DNA of 64,000 bases from contig NZ_CP065800.1 in assembly GCF_023206215.1 (NCBI RefSeq), positions 806,001-870,000 on the forward strand, in the 5' to 3' direction. The position numbers and the translations under genes are program-made. Of the stretch, positions 17,485 through 26,540 are shown in pieces. How positions within the stretch are numbered: position 1 is the stretch's first letter; every line of letters starts with the position of its first letter. Source of the DNA: Butyrivibrio fibrisolvens (GTDB lineage Bacteria; Bacillota; Clostridia; Lachnospirales; Lachnospiraceae). The notes under the pieces are model-generated. The model did no database searches. It saw nothing but the letters and a program-made list of their open reading frames with translations, and was not told where the DNA came from.

Positions 17485-18870
17485 ATGGAAAAAAATATAA
17501 ATACAACAAGAAAAATTCCAAAGAGAATAGCAAGCACTGTCATACAGTCGCTAAAAGGCGGCGTAGTTCCGCGTATAGGACTTCCATATATTACGGTAGG
17601 ACGTAAAAATGAGATAGATGCACTTCTTCACGATGTAGATATAATCGCAGATGGCGGAGCCTCCTTTAGATTTATAAATGGTAAATACGGAAGTGGTAAA
17701 AGTTTCCTACTCCAAACTATACGTAATTACGTTATGGATAAAGGCTTTGTAGTGGTAGATGCAGACTTATCCCCCGACAGGCGTCTTCATGGCAACAAGG
17801 GTCAGGGCCTTGCAACTTACAAGGAGCTTATCCAGAACATGTCCACTAAGACAAGGCCGGAAGGCGGAGCACTCACCCTTATACTTGATAAATGGATACA
17901 AGGTGTCCAGTCCAAGGTGGTAGCAGAAGGTATACTTCCTGACTCAGACTCTTTTGCCACAGAAGTGGAGAAGAAGATCTTCACAGTCATATCATCTATG
18001 AACGAGCTGGTGCACGGATTCGACTTCGCCAAGATTCTGACTATGTACTATCGCTCATATATGAACGGAGATGAAGACACCAAAGCCAAGGTCATCAAAT
18101 GGTTTAGAGGTGAGTATCTTAATAAGACTGAAGCCAGGTCTGAGCTTGGGGTTAACATCGTGATCACGGATGACGACTGGTACGAATACATGAAGCTCTT
18201 TGCAAGATTCCTGCAACAGGCAGGATACGCCGGGATGATGATCATGATAGATGAGCTTGTTAATATCTATAAGATCCCGAATTCTATTACAAGGCAGTAC
18301 AACTATGAGAAGATGCTGACCATGTACAATGATACCCTCCAGGGTAAAGCTAAATATCTTGGTTTTATAATGTGCGGAACACCGCAGTCCATAGAAGATC
18401 CAAGAAGAGGCGTATACAGTTACGAAGCTCTTAGATCCAGGCTCGCGGATGGCAAGTTCTCCAAGGAAGGTGTAAGAGATATGCTGGCACCTGTTATACG
18501 GCTTGAACCTCTTACAGCAGAAGAGATGCTGGTACTGTGCGGCAAGCTCTGTGAGATTCATGCACAGCTATACGGTTATGAATCTTCACTCACAGACAAT
18601 GACCTTGCAGTATTTATAAGGATCGAATACGGAAGGATAGGAGCAGACTCTCACATCACTCCAAGAGAAGTTATAAGGGACTTCATAGAACTTCTTGATA
18701 TCCTGTACCAGCGCCCTGATATAGACGTGGAGAGCCTTCTTTCATCAGATGAGTTCAGCTATGCAAAAGATGAACTTGCACAGCAGGAAGATGATGTCAC
18801 ATCCGGTATCAGGATAGAAGGCTCTGCTGCCCCGGATGATGGTAAGGGATTCGCAGAGTTTAGACTTTAA
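17485..18870 (+). CDS. BrxD-like P-loop ATPase (DUF2791 family)
   Basis: 461 residues. The family hallmark stretches are easy to see: GGVVPRIGLPYITVGR, then Walker A NGKYGSGKSFLL (66-73), VDADLSPDRRLHG, GQGLATYKELI, and Walker B MIMIDEL (D256-E257). DUF2791/BrxD ATPases occur in type 2 BREX phage defence and in clusters with a TerB_N/TerB_C protein and an Lhr-like helicase. Here it stands alone between ~600 bp of empty sequence and a terminator; homologues of the two partners are at 10.8-13.2 kb and 30.3-32.5 kb. No BREX methylase (PglX) or phosphatase (PglZ) is in the window. ATP binding is clear; a defence role is inferred from family context. Confidence 0.88.
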   Translation: MEKNINTTRKIPKRIASTVIQSLKGGVVPRIGLPYITVGRKNEIDALLHDVDIIADGGASFRFINGKYGSGKSFLLQTIRNYVMDKGFVVVDADLSPDRRLHGNKGQGLATYKELIQNMSTKTRPEGGALTLILDKWIQGVQSKVVAEGILPDSDSFATEVEKKIFTVISSMNELVHGFDFAKILTMYYRSYMNGDEDTKAKVIKWFRGEYLNKTEARSELGVNIVITDDDWYEYMKLFARFLQQAGYAGMMIMIDELVNIYKIPNSITRQYNYEKMLTMYNDTLQGKAKYLGFIMCGTPQSIEDPRRGVYSYEALRSRLADGKFSKEGVRDMLAPVIRLEPLTAEEMLVLCGKLCEIHAQLYGYESSLTDNDLAVFIRIEYGRIGADSHITPREVIRDFIELLDILYQRPDIDVESLLSSDEFSYAKDELAQQEDDVTSGIRIEGSAAPDDGKGFAEFRL

Positions 18871-18899
18871 TGTGTGTTTGATTGGAAGATTACTACAGA

Positions 18900-18936
18900 G
18901 GCAGTGGCTTTTAAGAAAAGGTCACTGCCTTATTTT
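18900..18936 (+). terminator. Terminator of the BrxD-like ATPase gene
   Basis: GGCAGTG pairs with CACTGCC (16-nt loop, partly paired), followed by TTATTTT. The remaining sequence to 19150 is AT-rich without a gene. Confidence 0.75.
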
Positions 18937-19150
18937 GCATTAATTGAGTTTTGGGCAGTGTTTTTAAAGCAATAAGGAAGCCCACTAAAAGCAACGTACT
19001 ATATATTTTTGTAAAAGTATATATAATTGTAGTATATATTTGTAATAGATTATCTATATCTCCATTACCTTCAGACAATGGGTAATCTAACCATCCACTA
19101 CAACAGTCTTAAATAAAGCTGTTGCCAGAACCAAAAATGAGGGAATCATT

Positions 19151-21424
19151 ATGAGAAAAAATCTAAAAAAGGCAGGTTCAGTACTACTTACAACCGCGCT
19201 CCTGACTCAGTTAGCAGGTTGCGCTGATCTGTCACTAAACAAGTCAGACACACAAGCATCCAAAGAAGAGCAGGATAGCGCTTCATCAGATGGAACAAGT
19301 ACTGCCTCCGGCACATCATCTACTACGCCGCAGGAATCTTCCAACGAAGGCTCAGGCGACATAACCGTAACTTCTATAGAAAGGACCAACCTTTTAAACG
19401 GTCTGTTCTCAGAAGAAGCTCCCACTTATACAACCAAGGAAGATACACTGGTTCCTGCAAGTGATCTGTCCAATGTAGTAAACATGGAAGATTATAGCTA
19501 TTATTCAGAAACATTTTTACAGGCTCTTGCATCTGACGGTTTTGTAATATCCGACTACAACTCCGGCTATGAGTTCTTCGAAGCTTATGAAGACAACAGG
19601 TATTTTCAAATACCTAACTTTGTAACAGTTGATTCCATGATGCACACCTATCATCTGTACTTCACATATCTTTTGAAAAAGACAGAGAAAGAATACCTCA
19701 CATCAGAACTTTCTGAACTGGGCAAAGAAATGCTTGAAGCATCCAAATCCCAGTACGAAGCCTTAAAAGGAACAGACTGGGAGAAGGCTGCACTTATGAA
19801 CGTAGCATATTTTGCAGCAGGAGCATCCCTTCTTGATGAAAATACCGAAGTTCCTGACTATGTAAGTGACAATGTAAAAAGTGAGTTGTCTCTTATAAAC
19901 AATGCTGCCGGTATAACTACGTCTCCTATATTTGGATTCGAAGAAGATTACAGCCAGTACAAGCCAAGAGGCTACTATGATCAGGATGAAGCATTAAAGC
20001 CATACTTTAGAGCCATGATGTGGTATGGAAGGATTAACTTTGACACATCAGACGATGACCTTTTAAGATCCTCAGTTCTCATGACAAAAGCCATGCAAGA
20101 AGGCCCTATAGACAGATGGCTTAAGATATACACAGTCACAGCCTTCTTTGCAGGAGAAGCAGATGACCTGTCCTACCACGAGTATCAGCCTGCTATAGAG
20201 CAAAGCTTCCAAGACTATTCAGATGTAGAAGCTATGGCAGCAGATACACAAGGCTTTGAAACCTTCAAAGGACTTGTAGAAGCTATGGACGGCCCCAGCA
20301 TCAATTCTACGATCACAATGGACGATGGCGGAGCTACAGACCACGTAGAAGAGAGCAAGGGTTTTAGATTCATAGGTCAGCGCTTCTCCCTTGATGCTGC
20401 AATATTCCAAAACCTTATGTATTCAAAAACCCTGGAGAATTCTCAGGGACAGACCAGGAACCTCCCAGATGCCCTTGACGTACCAGCAGCACTTGGCTCA
20501 GACAAGGCCATGGAGCTACTTGAAGAGCAGGGCGATACAGATTATAAGAACTATACTGAAAATATGGAAAAGCTCCAGACCGTAATATCTGAAAAAGATA
20601 ACACCTTCTGGGAAGCAAGTCTCTCATCAGCTTGGCTTAAAACACTTACACCTCTACTTGATGAAAAGACAAGCGCTCACCCCTTCTTCATGCAGTCGGA
20701 GAAATGGAAGATCAAGGATATTGAAGGTTTCCTTGCAAGCTGGACTGAACTTAAGCATGATACAGTTCTATATGCTAAGCAGCCAGTTGCAGAGATGGGC
20801 GGCGATGATATAGTCAAGGACGACAGAGGATACGTAGAACCGGAACCTTTGGTATATTCAAACCTCAAGAATCTCATAGACAAGACATCAGAAGGCCTCG
20901 ATGCCTATGGATATATATCAAGTGATGAAAAAGATAACTTAAAGCTCCTTTCAGACCTTGCAGATAACCTCTATACAATATCCGTCAAGGAGCTGGGCGG
21001 CGAGACTCTTACAGATGATGAATACGAACTTATAAGATGCTACGGAGGATCACTGGAACACTTCTGGCAGGATGCTGTTAAGACTCCTGATAATACAACA
21101 CCTGCAGCTGCAGACTTCCCTGCATCACTTGTTACTGATGTAGCAACTGATCCAAGCGGCGGAACATACCTTGAATGCGCAACAGGCGGTACAGCAACGA
21201 TTTATGTAATAGCTCCTGTTGACGGCCAGCTCAAGATCTGTCAGGGAGAAGTCTTCGCCTTTTATGAGTTTGTTTATAACGAAAGGCTTACTGATGATGA
21301 GTGGAGATATGGTATGGGATTTGCAAGCGAGATCGATCCCGAAACCTACGAATATGTAGAGCATGAACAGCTTGGAATCGAAAGACCCTGGTGGGCACAG
21401 GATCTAAGAGTTTCTATGTGGTAA
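19151..21424 (+). CDS. DUF3160-domain lipoprotein
   Basis: 757 residues. Lipoprotein signal peptide with lipobox LAGC (Cys about residue 25), then a Ser/Thr/Gly-rich spacer (~45 residues) and a DUF3160 domain (IPNFVTVDSMMHTYHLYF near 150; RFIGQRFSLDAAIFQNLMY near 410). It is expected on the outer face of the membrane. The biochemical role of DUF3160 is not known to me. GAGGGA lies 7 bases upstream of the ATG. The next gene starts 27 bp downstream on the same strand, so the two probably form an operon. Confidence 0.85.
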   Translation: MRKNLKKAGSVLLTTALLTQLAGCADLSLNKSDTQASKEEQDSASSDGTSTASGTSSTTPQESSNEGSGDITVTSIERTNLLNGLFSEEAPTYTTKEDTLVPASDLSNVVNMEDYSYYSETFLQALASDGFVISDYNSGYEFFEAYEDNRYFQIPNFVTVDSMMHTYHLYFTYLLKKTEKEYLTSELSELGKEMLEASKSQYEALKGTDWEKAALMNVAYFAAGASLLDENTEVPDYVSDNVKSELSLINNAAGITTSPIFGFEEDYSQYKPRGYYDQDEALKPYFRAMMWYGRINFDTSDDDLLRSSVLMTKAMQEGPIDRWLKIYTVTAFFAGEADDLSYHEYQPAIEQSFQDYSDVEAMAADTQGFETFKGLVEAMDGPSINSTITMDDGGATDHVEESKGFRFIGQRFSLDAAIFQNLMYSKTLENSQGQTRNLPDALDVPAALGSDKAMELLEEQGDTDYKNYTENMEKLQTVISEKDNTFWEASLSSAWLKTLTPLLDEKTSAHPFFMQSEKWKIKDIEGFLASWTELKHDTVLYAKQPVAEMGGDDIVKDDRGYVEPEPLVYSNLKNLIDKTSEGLDAYGYISSDEKDNLKLLSDLADNLYTISVKELGGETLTDDEYELIRCYGGSLEHFWQDAVKTPDNTTPAAADFPASLVTDVATDPSGGTYLECATGGTATIYVIAPVDGQLKICQGEVFAFYEFVYNERLTDDEWRYGMGFASEIDPETYEYVEHEQLGIERPWWAQDLRVSMW

Positions 21425-21451
21425 CTCAAAATTAATTTAAGGACTGTTTTA

Positions 21452-23107
21452 ATGAAAAAGGGCACTTTTTTTAGAATAATAATTTCGATTATTTTTATAA
21501 TAGTCACTTTATTATCTGCTATGTTTATAATCCCAAACAGCAAACTTACTATTCCTGAAAGTATAGTCTTTAATTCTAAGAGTGCATCTGTTTTCAATAT
21601 GAATGCCTGCCTTCAAAATGGCTATTTTGAACTATCTGATGAAGGTGGAGCGGTAGTCTGGAAGAGCAGCAGCAGCTGGAAAGTGCAGGACTTCCTGATC
21701 TGCGACATTGATAATGACAGTCAAGACGAGCTCCTCCTTCTAACCTGGAAGAAAGGAAGCTTTGGAAGGCACCTTCCCTTTTGGATAGATAAGAATGATA
21801 CCGAAACAAGTCAGCACATCTATATTTATGAAAAAAGGGAGCAAAATGCTGATAAAGACGGCTTCCTTAGAGCATCATGGATGTCATCAAAACTCCAGGA
21901 CATAATAAACTCCTGGAGTTTTGATAATAAGACAAAGCTCCGCGTAACTTATGAGAGCGGCCAGGTACAGTATTTTAGCTGGATAGGCTGGGGGCTTAAG
22001 GCTTATGATCTTCCATCTTCTAAAGTGACCTTTACAGCGGTAGGAGATACTATAGCTCACAAGCAGATCTATACTTACGGAGCTATGTATGAAAACAATA
22101 ACTATGATTTTCTCTATGATAATGTCAAAGAAAAAATATCTGAGGCAGACCTTTCCGCAGTTGTGCAGGAGACTCCATTTGCAGAAGATAAAGATTTCTA
22201 TAATGCCGTAGCAGATAACATATCAGATGACATAAAAAGCACATCACTAGAATCCAAGATCAAAGACCAGATAAACCGTCTTTACAGCGAATATCCCAGA
22301 TTTGCATCACCACAAGGCATCGCTTCTTCCCAGGAGGCAGCAGGCTTTGACATCATAGCCTGTGCCACCAATCACATGATGGATCAGGGCATAGAAGGCA
22401 TCGACAGGACCTACTATGCCTATAAGGATGATACTAATGTAATAGGCATCCTCCCCTCTGACCGTCAAGAATCAGAGAATTATATTGTCATATCCAAAAA
22501 CGGAATCACCATAGCCCTTTTTGACTATACCTACGGTATCAATGACCTTGGCATCCCTTCAGGGTATTCTAATTGTATAAATATACTATCAGATGAAGAT
22601 AAGATAAAAAAAGACCTGGAAACAGCCAGACAAGAAGCTGATGCTGTAATAGTATTCGTACACTGGGGAGAAGAGTACAAAAGCGATATAACCGATTATC
22701 AGAAGAAGTGGACCGATATCTTCTATGAAAGCGGAGTTAATGTAGTAATAGGCTCTCACCCGCATGTACTTGAACCATACGAACTGATACAACGAGAAGG
22801 CGGGCAGCAGATGCTGGTATATTATAGTCTTGGTAACTTCGTATCAGGCCAGAACGAAATAGAACGTATTCTTGGCGGCATGGCAACCTTCACGATCAGC
22901 AAAACAGTTACACAGGATGGCATGACCATAACCCTTACAGATTACGAACTTGAACCCATAGTAACTCATCAGGAAAAAGAAGGAATCTATACTGCCTACT
23001 TCCTTAGAGACTATACAGATTCCCTTGCTTCTATGCACAGATTAAATCCTTCTATTGCCGGGCTGTGGGTACTATATGATGATGAGACCAAGATCACAAT
23101 CGATTAA
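21452..23107 (+). CDS. CapA/PgsA-like extracellular metallophosphatase-fold protein
   Basis: 551 residues with an N-terminal signal anchor (FFRIIISIIFIIVTLLSAMF). After a ~150-residue beta-rich front part comes a PGA_cap/CapA-type calcineurin-like domain: TAVGDTIAH (about 195), ACATNHMMDQG, VFVHWGEEY, IGSHPHV, YYSLGNFV. Members of this family act in poly-gamma-glutamate or other cell-surface polymer handling, but no other capsule genes are nearby, so the substrate is unknown. Probably co-transcribed with the DUF3160 lipoprotein gene (27-bp gap). Confidence 0.85.
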   Translation: MKKGTFFRIIISIIFIIVTLLSAMFIIPNSKLTIPESIVFNSKSASVFNMNACLQNGYFELSDEGGAVVWKSSSSWKVQDFLICDIDNDSQDELLLLTWKKGSFGRHLPFWIDKNDTETSQHIYIYEKREQNADKDGFLRASWMSSKLQDIINSWSFDNKTKLRVTYESGQVQYFSWIGWGLKAYDLPSSKVTFTAVGDTIAHKQIYTYGAMYENNNYDFLYDNVKEKISEADLSAVVQETPFAEDKDFYNAVADNISDDIKSTSLESKIKDQINRLYSEYPRFASPQGIASSQEAAGFDIIACATNHMMDQGIEGIDRTYYAYKDDTNVIGILPSDRQESENYIVISKNGITIALFDYTYGINDLGIPSGYSNCINILSDEDKIKKDLETARQEADAVIVFVHWGEEYKSDITDYQKKWTDIFYESGVNVVIGSHPHVLEPYELIQREGGQQMLVYYSLGNFVSGQNEIERILGGMATFTISKTVTQDGMTITLTDYELEPIVTHQEKEGIYTAYFLRDYTDSLASMHRLNPSIAGLWVLYDDETKITID

Positions 23108-23297
23108 TTTAAAATATCTTTTTGCAGTTTTTTTACAGATTCTCTCTTGTTTTTTCAATTTTAATTCCCCAAAAAACTTTCTTTGAACTAATAAAAGCCG
23201 ATACTTACAGCATTATACATGTCATTTGAACTATAGTCCCTTTTTTCTGATAGACGTTATACGAAATATGCAATGAAATGCATATACCTTTACAATA

Positions 23298-23384
23298 GTT
23301 ATAAAAAGTTATAAAATTGTATCAAAGTTATAAAAACTTATAAAAGCAATCAAAACATATAAAAAGTTATAAAAATTCGCTTCA
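23298..23384 (+). repeat. Three tandem 29-bp repeats built on GTTATAAAA
   Basis: Units start at 23298, 23327 and 23356; each carries two copies of (G/C)(T/A)TATAAAA 10 bp apart, so the nonamers recur at 10, 19, 10, 19 and 10 bp. The array ends 22 bp before the ATPase start codon at 23407. The spacing is close to the DNA helical turn, which would place all copies on one face. Operator or curved DNA; function unknown. Confidence 0.75.
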
Positions 23385-23406
23385 TAAAATCATTGAAAGG
23401 ACTGCC

Positions 23407-24447
23407 ATGCCAAATCCATTCACTATTACCTTTGGTAAAAAGCCAAAACAGTACATTGAAAGAATAATTCAAACCAAAGAGATTATAGATACTTTTACAG
23501 ATGAGGAGCCATCAAATCAGGTATATATGCTGACCGGTGTAAGAGGCAGCGGTAAAACTGTAATGATGACAAGCATCTCTAACTATCTTTCCAAGGAAAA
23601 AGACTGGTACTGTATAGACCTTAACCCAGGCAGAGACATGCTCAGCAGCCTTGCGGCAAAACTATATGCTCTTCCGAATATGAAAAAGCTGGCACTAAAG
23701 GCAAAACTTGACCTTTCGGCATTTGGTTTTGGAATTTCTATAGAAGAAGGGTATCTTATAACTGATGTTGAAGATGCAATAGCAAGAATGCTTGAACAGC
23801 TTAGAAAGAGCAAAAAAAGACTCCTAATAACCATAGATGAAGTCATTGCTAATGACTATGTTAAGGTTTTTACCAAGTCTTTTCAAAGCTTTGTTAGAAC
23901 GGAATCCCCCATATTCCTGATAATGACAGGATTATATGAAAATATATATGAACTCCAGAATGATAAGGGACTTACTTTTTTGTACAGAGCGCCCAAGATA
24001 GTCTTATCTGCGCTTAATTTTACTGCTGTAAGAGACACCTATAAAAAAGTATTGAAAAAAAGCGATGATGATGCCAGAGAGATGGCATCAATATGCAAAG
24101 GTTATTCATATGCCTTTCAGATACTTGGATATTTATGCTATGAAGAAAAGGATAAACCTATAGAAGAGCTTATCCCAAGATTTGATCAGATTCTAAACGA
24201 GTATGTGTATAGTAAAATGTGGTCTGAACTGTCCGGTAAGGATAAAAAGATTGTCTCTATTATGGCAAGACAGAACCTGACCAAAATAAAAGACATAAGA
24301 AAAGCTTGCGGCAATATGTCTCCAAACGAGTTTTCTGTTTATAGAGACAGACTAACTAAAAAGGGACTTCTGGATGGAAGTACCTATGGAGAACTGAACT
24401 TTGCCCTTCCAAGATTTGATGAGTTTGTAAAAGATCAATATTTTTAA
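23407..24447 (+). CDS. AAA-type ATP-binding protein with C-terminal winged-helix-like part
   Basis: 346 residues. Walker A LTGVRGSGKT (44-51), Walker B LLITIDEV (about 139-146), a sensor-like LIMTGL, and a C-terminal ~90 residues with helix-turn-helix character (TKIKDIRKACGNMSPNEFSVYRD split by short gaps). It resembles stand-alone archaeal-ATPase/ORC-like NTPases common in Lachnospiraceae, for which no clear role is known. Ribosome site GAAAGGA is 5-6 bases upstream of the ATG. Preceded by the 29-bp repeat array, which may serve as its operator. Not clearly linked to its neighbours. Confidence 0.8.
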   Translation: MPNPFTITFGKKPKQYIERIIQTKEIIDTFTDEEPSNQVYMLTGVRGSGKTVMMTSISNYLSKEKDWYCIDLNPGRDMLSSLAAKLYALPNMKKLALKAKLDLSAFGFGISIEEGYLITDVEDAIARMLEQLRKSKKRLLITIDEVIANDYVKVFTKSFQSFVRTESPIFLIMTGLYENIYELQNDKGLTFLYRAPKIVLSALNFTAVRDTYKKVLKKSDDDAREMASICKGYSYAFQILGYLCYEEKDKPIEELIPRFDQILNEYVYSKMWSELSGKDKKIVSIMARQNLTKIKDIRKACGNMSPNEFSVYRDRLTKKGLLDGSTYGELNFALPRFDEFVKDQYF

Positions 24448-24650
24448 AAGAATACTTTTTATTTGCAGACTTCCCAGAGAGTTTGAAATTTAAATTTCCA
24501 TAACTATCAATATTAGAATAGTTATGGAAATAATGCGGACAAGAGACTTTCAAAAGTAATACAATTCAAAGTTGATAGAATAATGCATGAATACACTTTA
24601 ACTATCAGGATAACTTAGAACAACAATCGAAATTTGTAGAGGAAAAGAGA

Positions 24651-25436
24651 ATGATAGACGGCCATATTCACATAGAAAGAGGTGATTACACTCTGGAATG
24701 GATCCAGCAGTTCGTTAATAGAGCTGTTGCGATGGGAATTGATGAGATAAGGCTTCTTGAGCACAATTACATGTTCAAAGAGTTCGAGCCAATGTATGAC
24801 ACAGTGCGTGCAAACTCCGATTTTGTGAATGACTGGTTTGTTCGCAAGGCTGGCAAAAAAGACTATAAAGAGTACCTTGATCTGATAGATAAAGTCAGGG
24901 CAAATCAGTATCCTGTCAACATTAAGTTTGGCCTTGAAGTATGCTATTTCAAAGGCTGGGAAGAACTGATAAAAGATCAGACCAGGAATAAAGGATTTGA
25001 CTTTTTGCTAGGTAGCATTCATTTTGTCGGCAACTTTGCTTTTGACCACACCGCGCAGTTATGGGATGGAATAGATGTAGATAAAACCTATATAGACTAC
25101 TTCGAAGACTCCATAGAGCTTGCAAAAAGCAAAGTTTTTGATGGACTTGGTCATCCTGATAGTATTAAGCTTTTTGGGCACAAACCGTCTTTTGATCTGA
25201 CAGATTATTACGAAAGGCTTGCTGCAGCACTTTCAGATAGCAACATGTATGCAGACCAAAACAGCGGAACGCAAAGAAGATGCCCAGATACATCACCTCT
25301 TGGCATGGATAAAGAACTGATAAAAGCGCTTAGAAGACACGATGTAAAGATCATAACGTCTTCAGATGCACATTCCCCAGAAGATGTTGGATATAAGATA
25401 AGAGAGCTCGTTGAATGTGTTAATCTCCGAAAGTGA
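24651..25436 (+). CDS. PHP-family phosphatase, HisJ-like
   Basis: 261 residues. The PHP metal-binding signatures are present: DGHIHIERGD at the N-terminus, LEHN, FGLEVCYF (metal-ligand Glu), LGSIHF, GHPD and SSDAHS near the C-terminus. This family includes HisJ histidinol-phosphate phosphatase (histidine synthesis), but no his genes are nearby and the protein is also close to general PHP hydrolases, so the substrate is unsure. GAGGAAAAGAG provides the ribosome site before the ATG. Confidence 0.82.
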   Translation: MIDGHIHIERGDYTLEWIQQFVNRAVAMGIDEIRLLEHNYMFKEFEPMYDTVRANSDFVNDWFVRKAGKKDYKEYLDLIDKVRANQYPVNIKFGLEVCYFKGWEELIKDQTRNKGFDFLLGSIHFVGNFAFDHTAQLWDGIDVDKTYIDYFEDSIELAKSKVFDGLGHPDSIKLFGHKPSFDLTDYYERLAAALSDSNMYADQNSGTQRRCPDTSPLGMDKELIKALRRHDVKIITSSDAHSPEDVGYKIRELVECVNLRK

Positions 25437-25468
25437 ATTACATAAACAGGAACTTGTCGGGATGAACG

Positions 25469-25627
25469 TTGGAACATAAAACCGGAACTATAGATGACAA
25501 GGAGGAATCTGCCCCAAAAGAGGTAACCAGATTTCTCAAGGATCATAATGTCGATGATAAATGTCCTGGCAGATGGATTCTTGGCTGCGCGTTGTCATGT
25601 GATTTCTTATGGTTACAAATAACTTGA
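25469..25627 (+). CDS. Possible small protein (52 residues), uncertain
   Basis: An open frame from a TTG reads EHKTGTIDDKEESAP... and ends ...CPGRWILGCALSCDFLWLQIT with a Cys/Trp-rich tail. No ribosome site precedes the TTG; GGAGG at 25501 lies inside the frame. It fills most of the gap between the PHP and MazG-like genes and may be a gene remnant. No homology recognised. Confidence 0.2.
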   Translation: MEHKTGTIDDKEESAPKEVTRFLKDHNVDDKCPGRWILGCALSCDFLWLQIT

Positions 25628-25647
25628 AAGTGTTAAGGTGAAGAACA

Positions 25648-25974
25648 ATGGCGGATTTTGGTATTAATGAAATGCTTGATATGCAAAGAACATTACAGGA
25701 GAGATACAAAGATAAGTGGGAAGGTATTTCTCCGGAAGTCGGGAAGAATAAGTTGCTGTGGATGATTGGTGAAGTTGGGGAAGTAATTGATATAGTTAAA
25801 AAGCATGGCCCAGAAGTTTCTGATGCAGATAACCCTGAGCGTGATCACTTGATAGAAGAGCTTGCAGATGTCTTAATGTACTATAACGATGTGCTTCTTT
25901 GCTATGGAATAACTGCAGAGGAGTTAAGGGAGACATATAAAAACAAGTTTCATAAGAACATGAATCGCTGGTGA
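25648..25974 (+). CDS. MazG-like nucleotide pyrophosphohydrolase
   Basis: 108 residues, the size of a single MazG-like (all-alpha NTP pyrophosphatase) domain. The metal-binding pattern is visible: GEVGEVIDIVKK and, 20-odd residues on, HLIEELADVLMYYND (E-x-x-E ... E-x-x-D). Such enzymes hydrolyse (d)NTPs to monophosphates as house-cleaning. Start ATG has AAGGTGAAG upstream. The HAD gene follows after 29 bp and then the MATE gene, in a likely operon. Confidence 0.85.
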   Translation: MADFGINEMLDMQRTLQERYKDKWEGISPEVGKNKLLWMIGEVGEVIDIVKKHGPEVSDADNPERDHLIEELADVLMYYNDVLLCYGITAEELRETYKNKFHKNMNRW

Positions 25975-26003
25975 TTGAAGATAAAGGATAAAAAATAAAT
26001 TAT

Positions 26004-26507
26004 ATGAGCAACGTGATATTTCTTGATGGGGATGGAGTCCTTAACTCAAAGTTTTGGGATAACGAGCATCAACGTGAAATTAGTAATGGCAAATATATCG
26101 ATTCTGAGGCTGTAAAGCTATTGGGAAGCCTTGTGAAAAGAACTAATGCTAAGATAATCCTTCATTCAGGTTGGAGGTTTTGGTTTGATGAAACGATGAA
26201 ACCACTAAGGCCGGAAGCAGAGTTTTTTGCTAATGCTATGAAGAAAGTGGGAATTACGATTGCGGGAGTCACACCAGATTTGACTACAGAAGAGATAAGA
26301 AAGACCAAGAAGTTTAGTCTGGTTAAAGCTGATGAGATTCTTTTGTGGTTAAAAGAAAATCCCTCTGATAATTGGGTAGTACTTGATGATCTTGAACTTC
26401 ATAATAGTGAGATTACAAAACATCAGGTAAAGACAGATGCTGAAGTTGGTCTTACTACAAAAGACGTTGAAAAGGCAACAGCCATACTACTTAGTGACAT
26501 CAGATGA
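26004..26507 (+). CDS. HAD-superfamily phosphatase-like protein
   Basis: 167 residues. HAD motif I appears as FLDGDGVLN near the N-terminus, motif II as ILHSGWR, and a terminal acidic motif as WVVLDDLEL. The spacing resembles the HAD domain described in Swiss-army-knife RNA-repair proteins, here as a stand-alone protein. It is probably co-transcribed with the MazG-like gene upstream and the MATE transporter downstream. Substrate unknown. Confidence 0.75.
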   Translation: MSNVIFLDGDGVLNSKFWDNEHQREISNGKYIDSEAVKLLGSLVKRTNAKIILHSGWRFWFDETMKPLRPEAEFFANAMKKVGITIAGVTPDLTTEEIRKTKKFSLVKADEILLWLKENPSDNWVVLDDLELHNSEITKHQVKTDAEVGLTTKDVEKATAILLSDIR

Positions 26508-26540
26508 ATTATGCAGCTATTATTTTGGAGGAACAGACGT

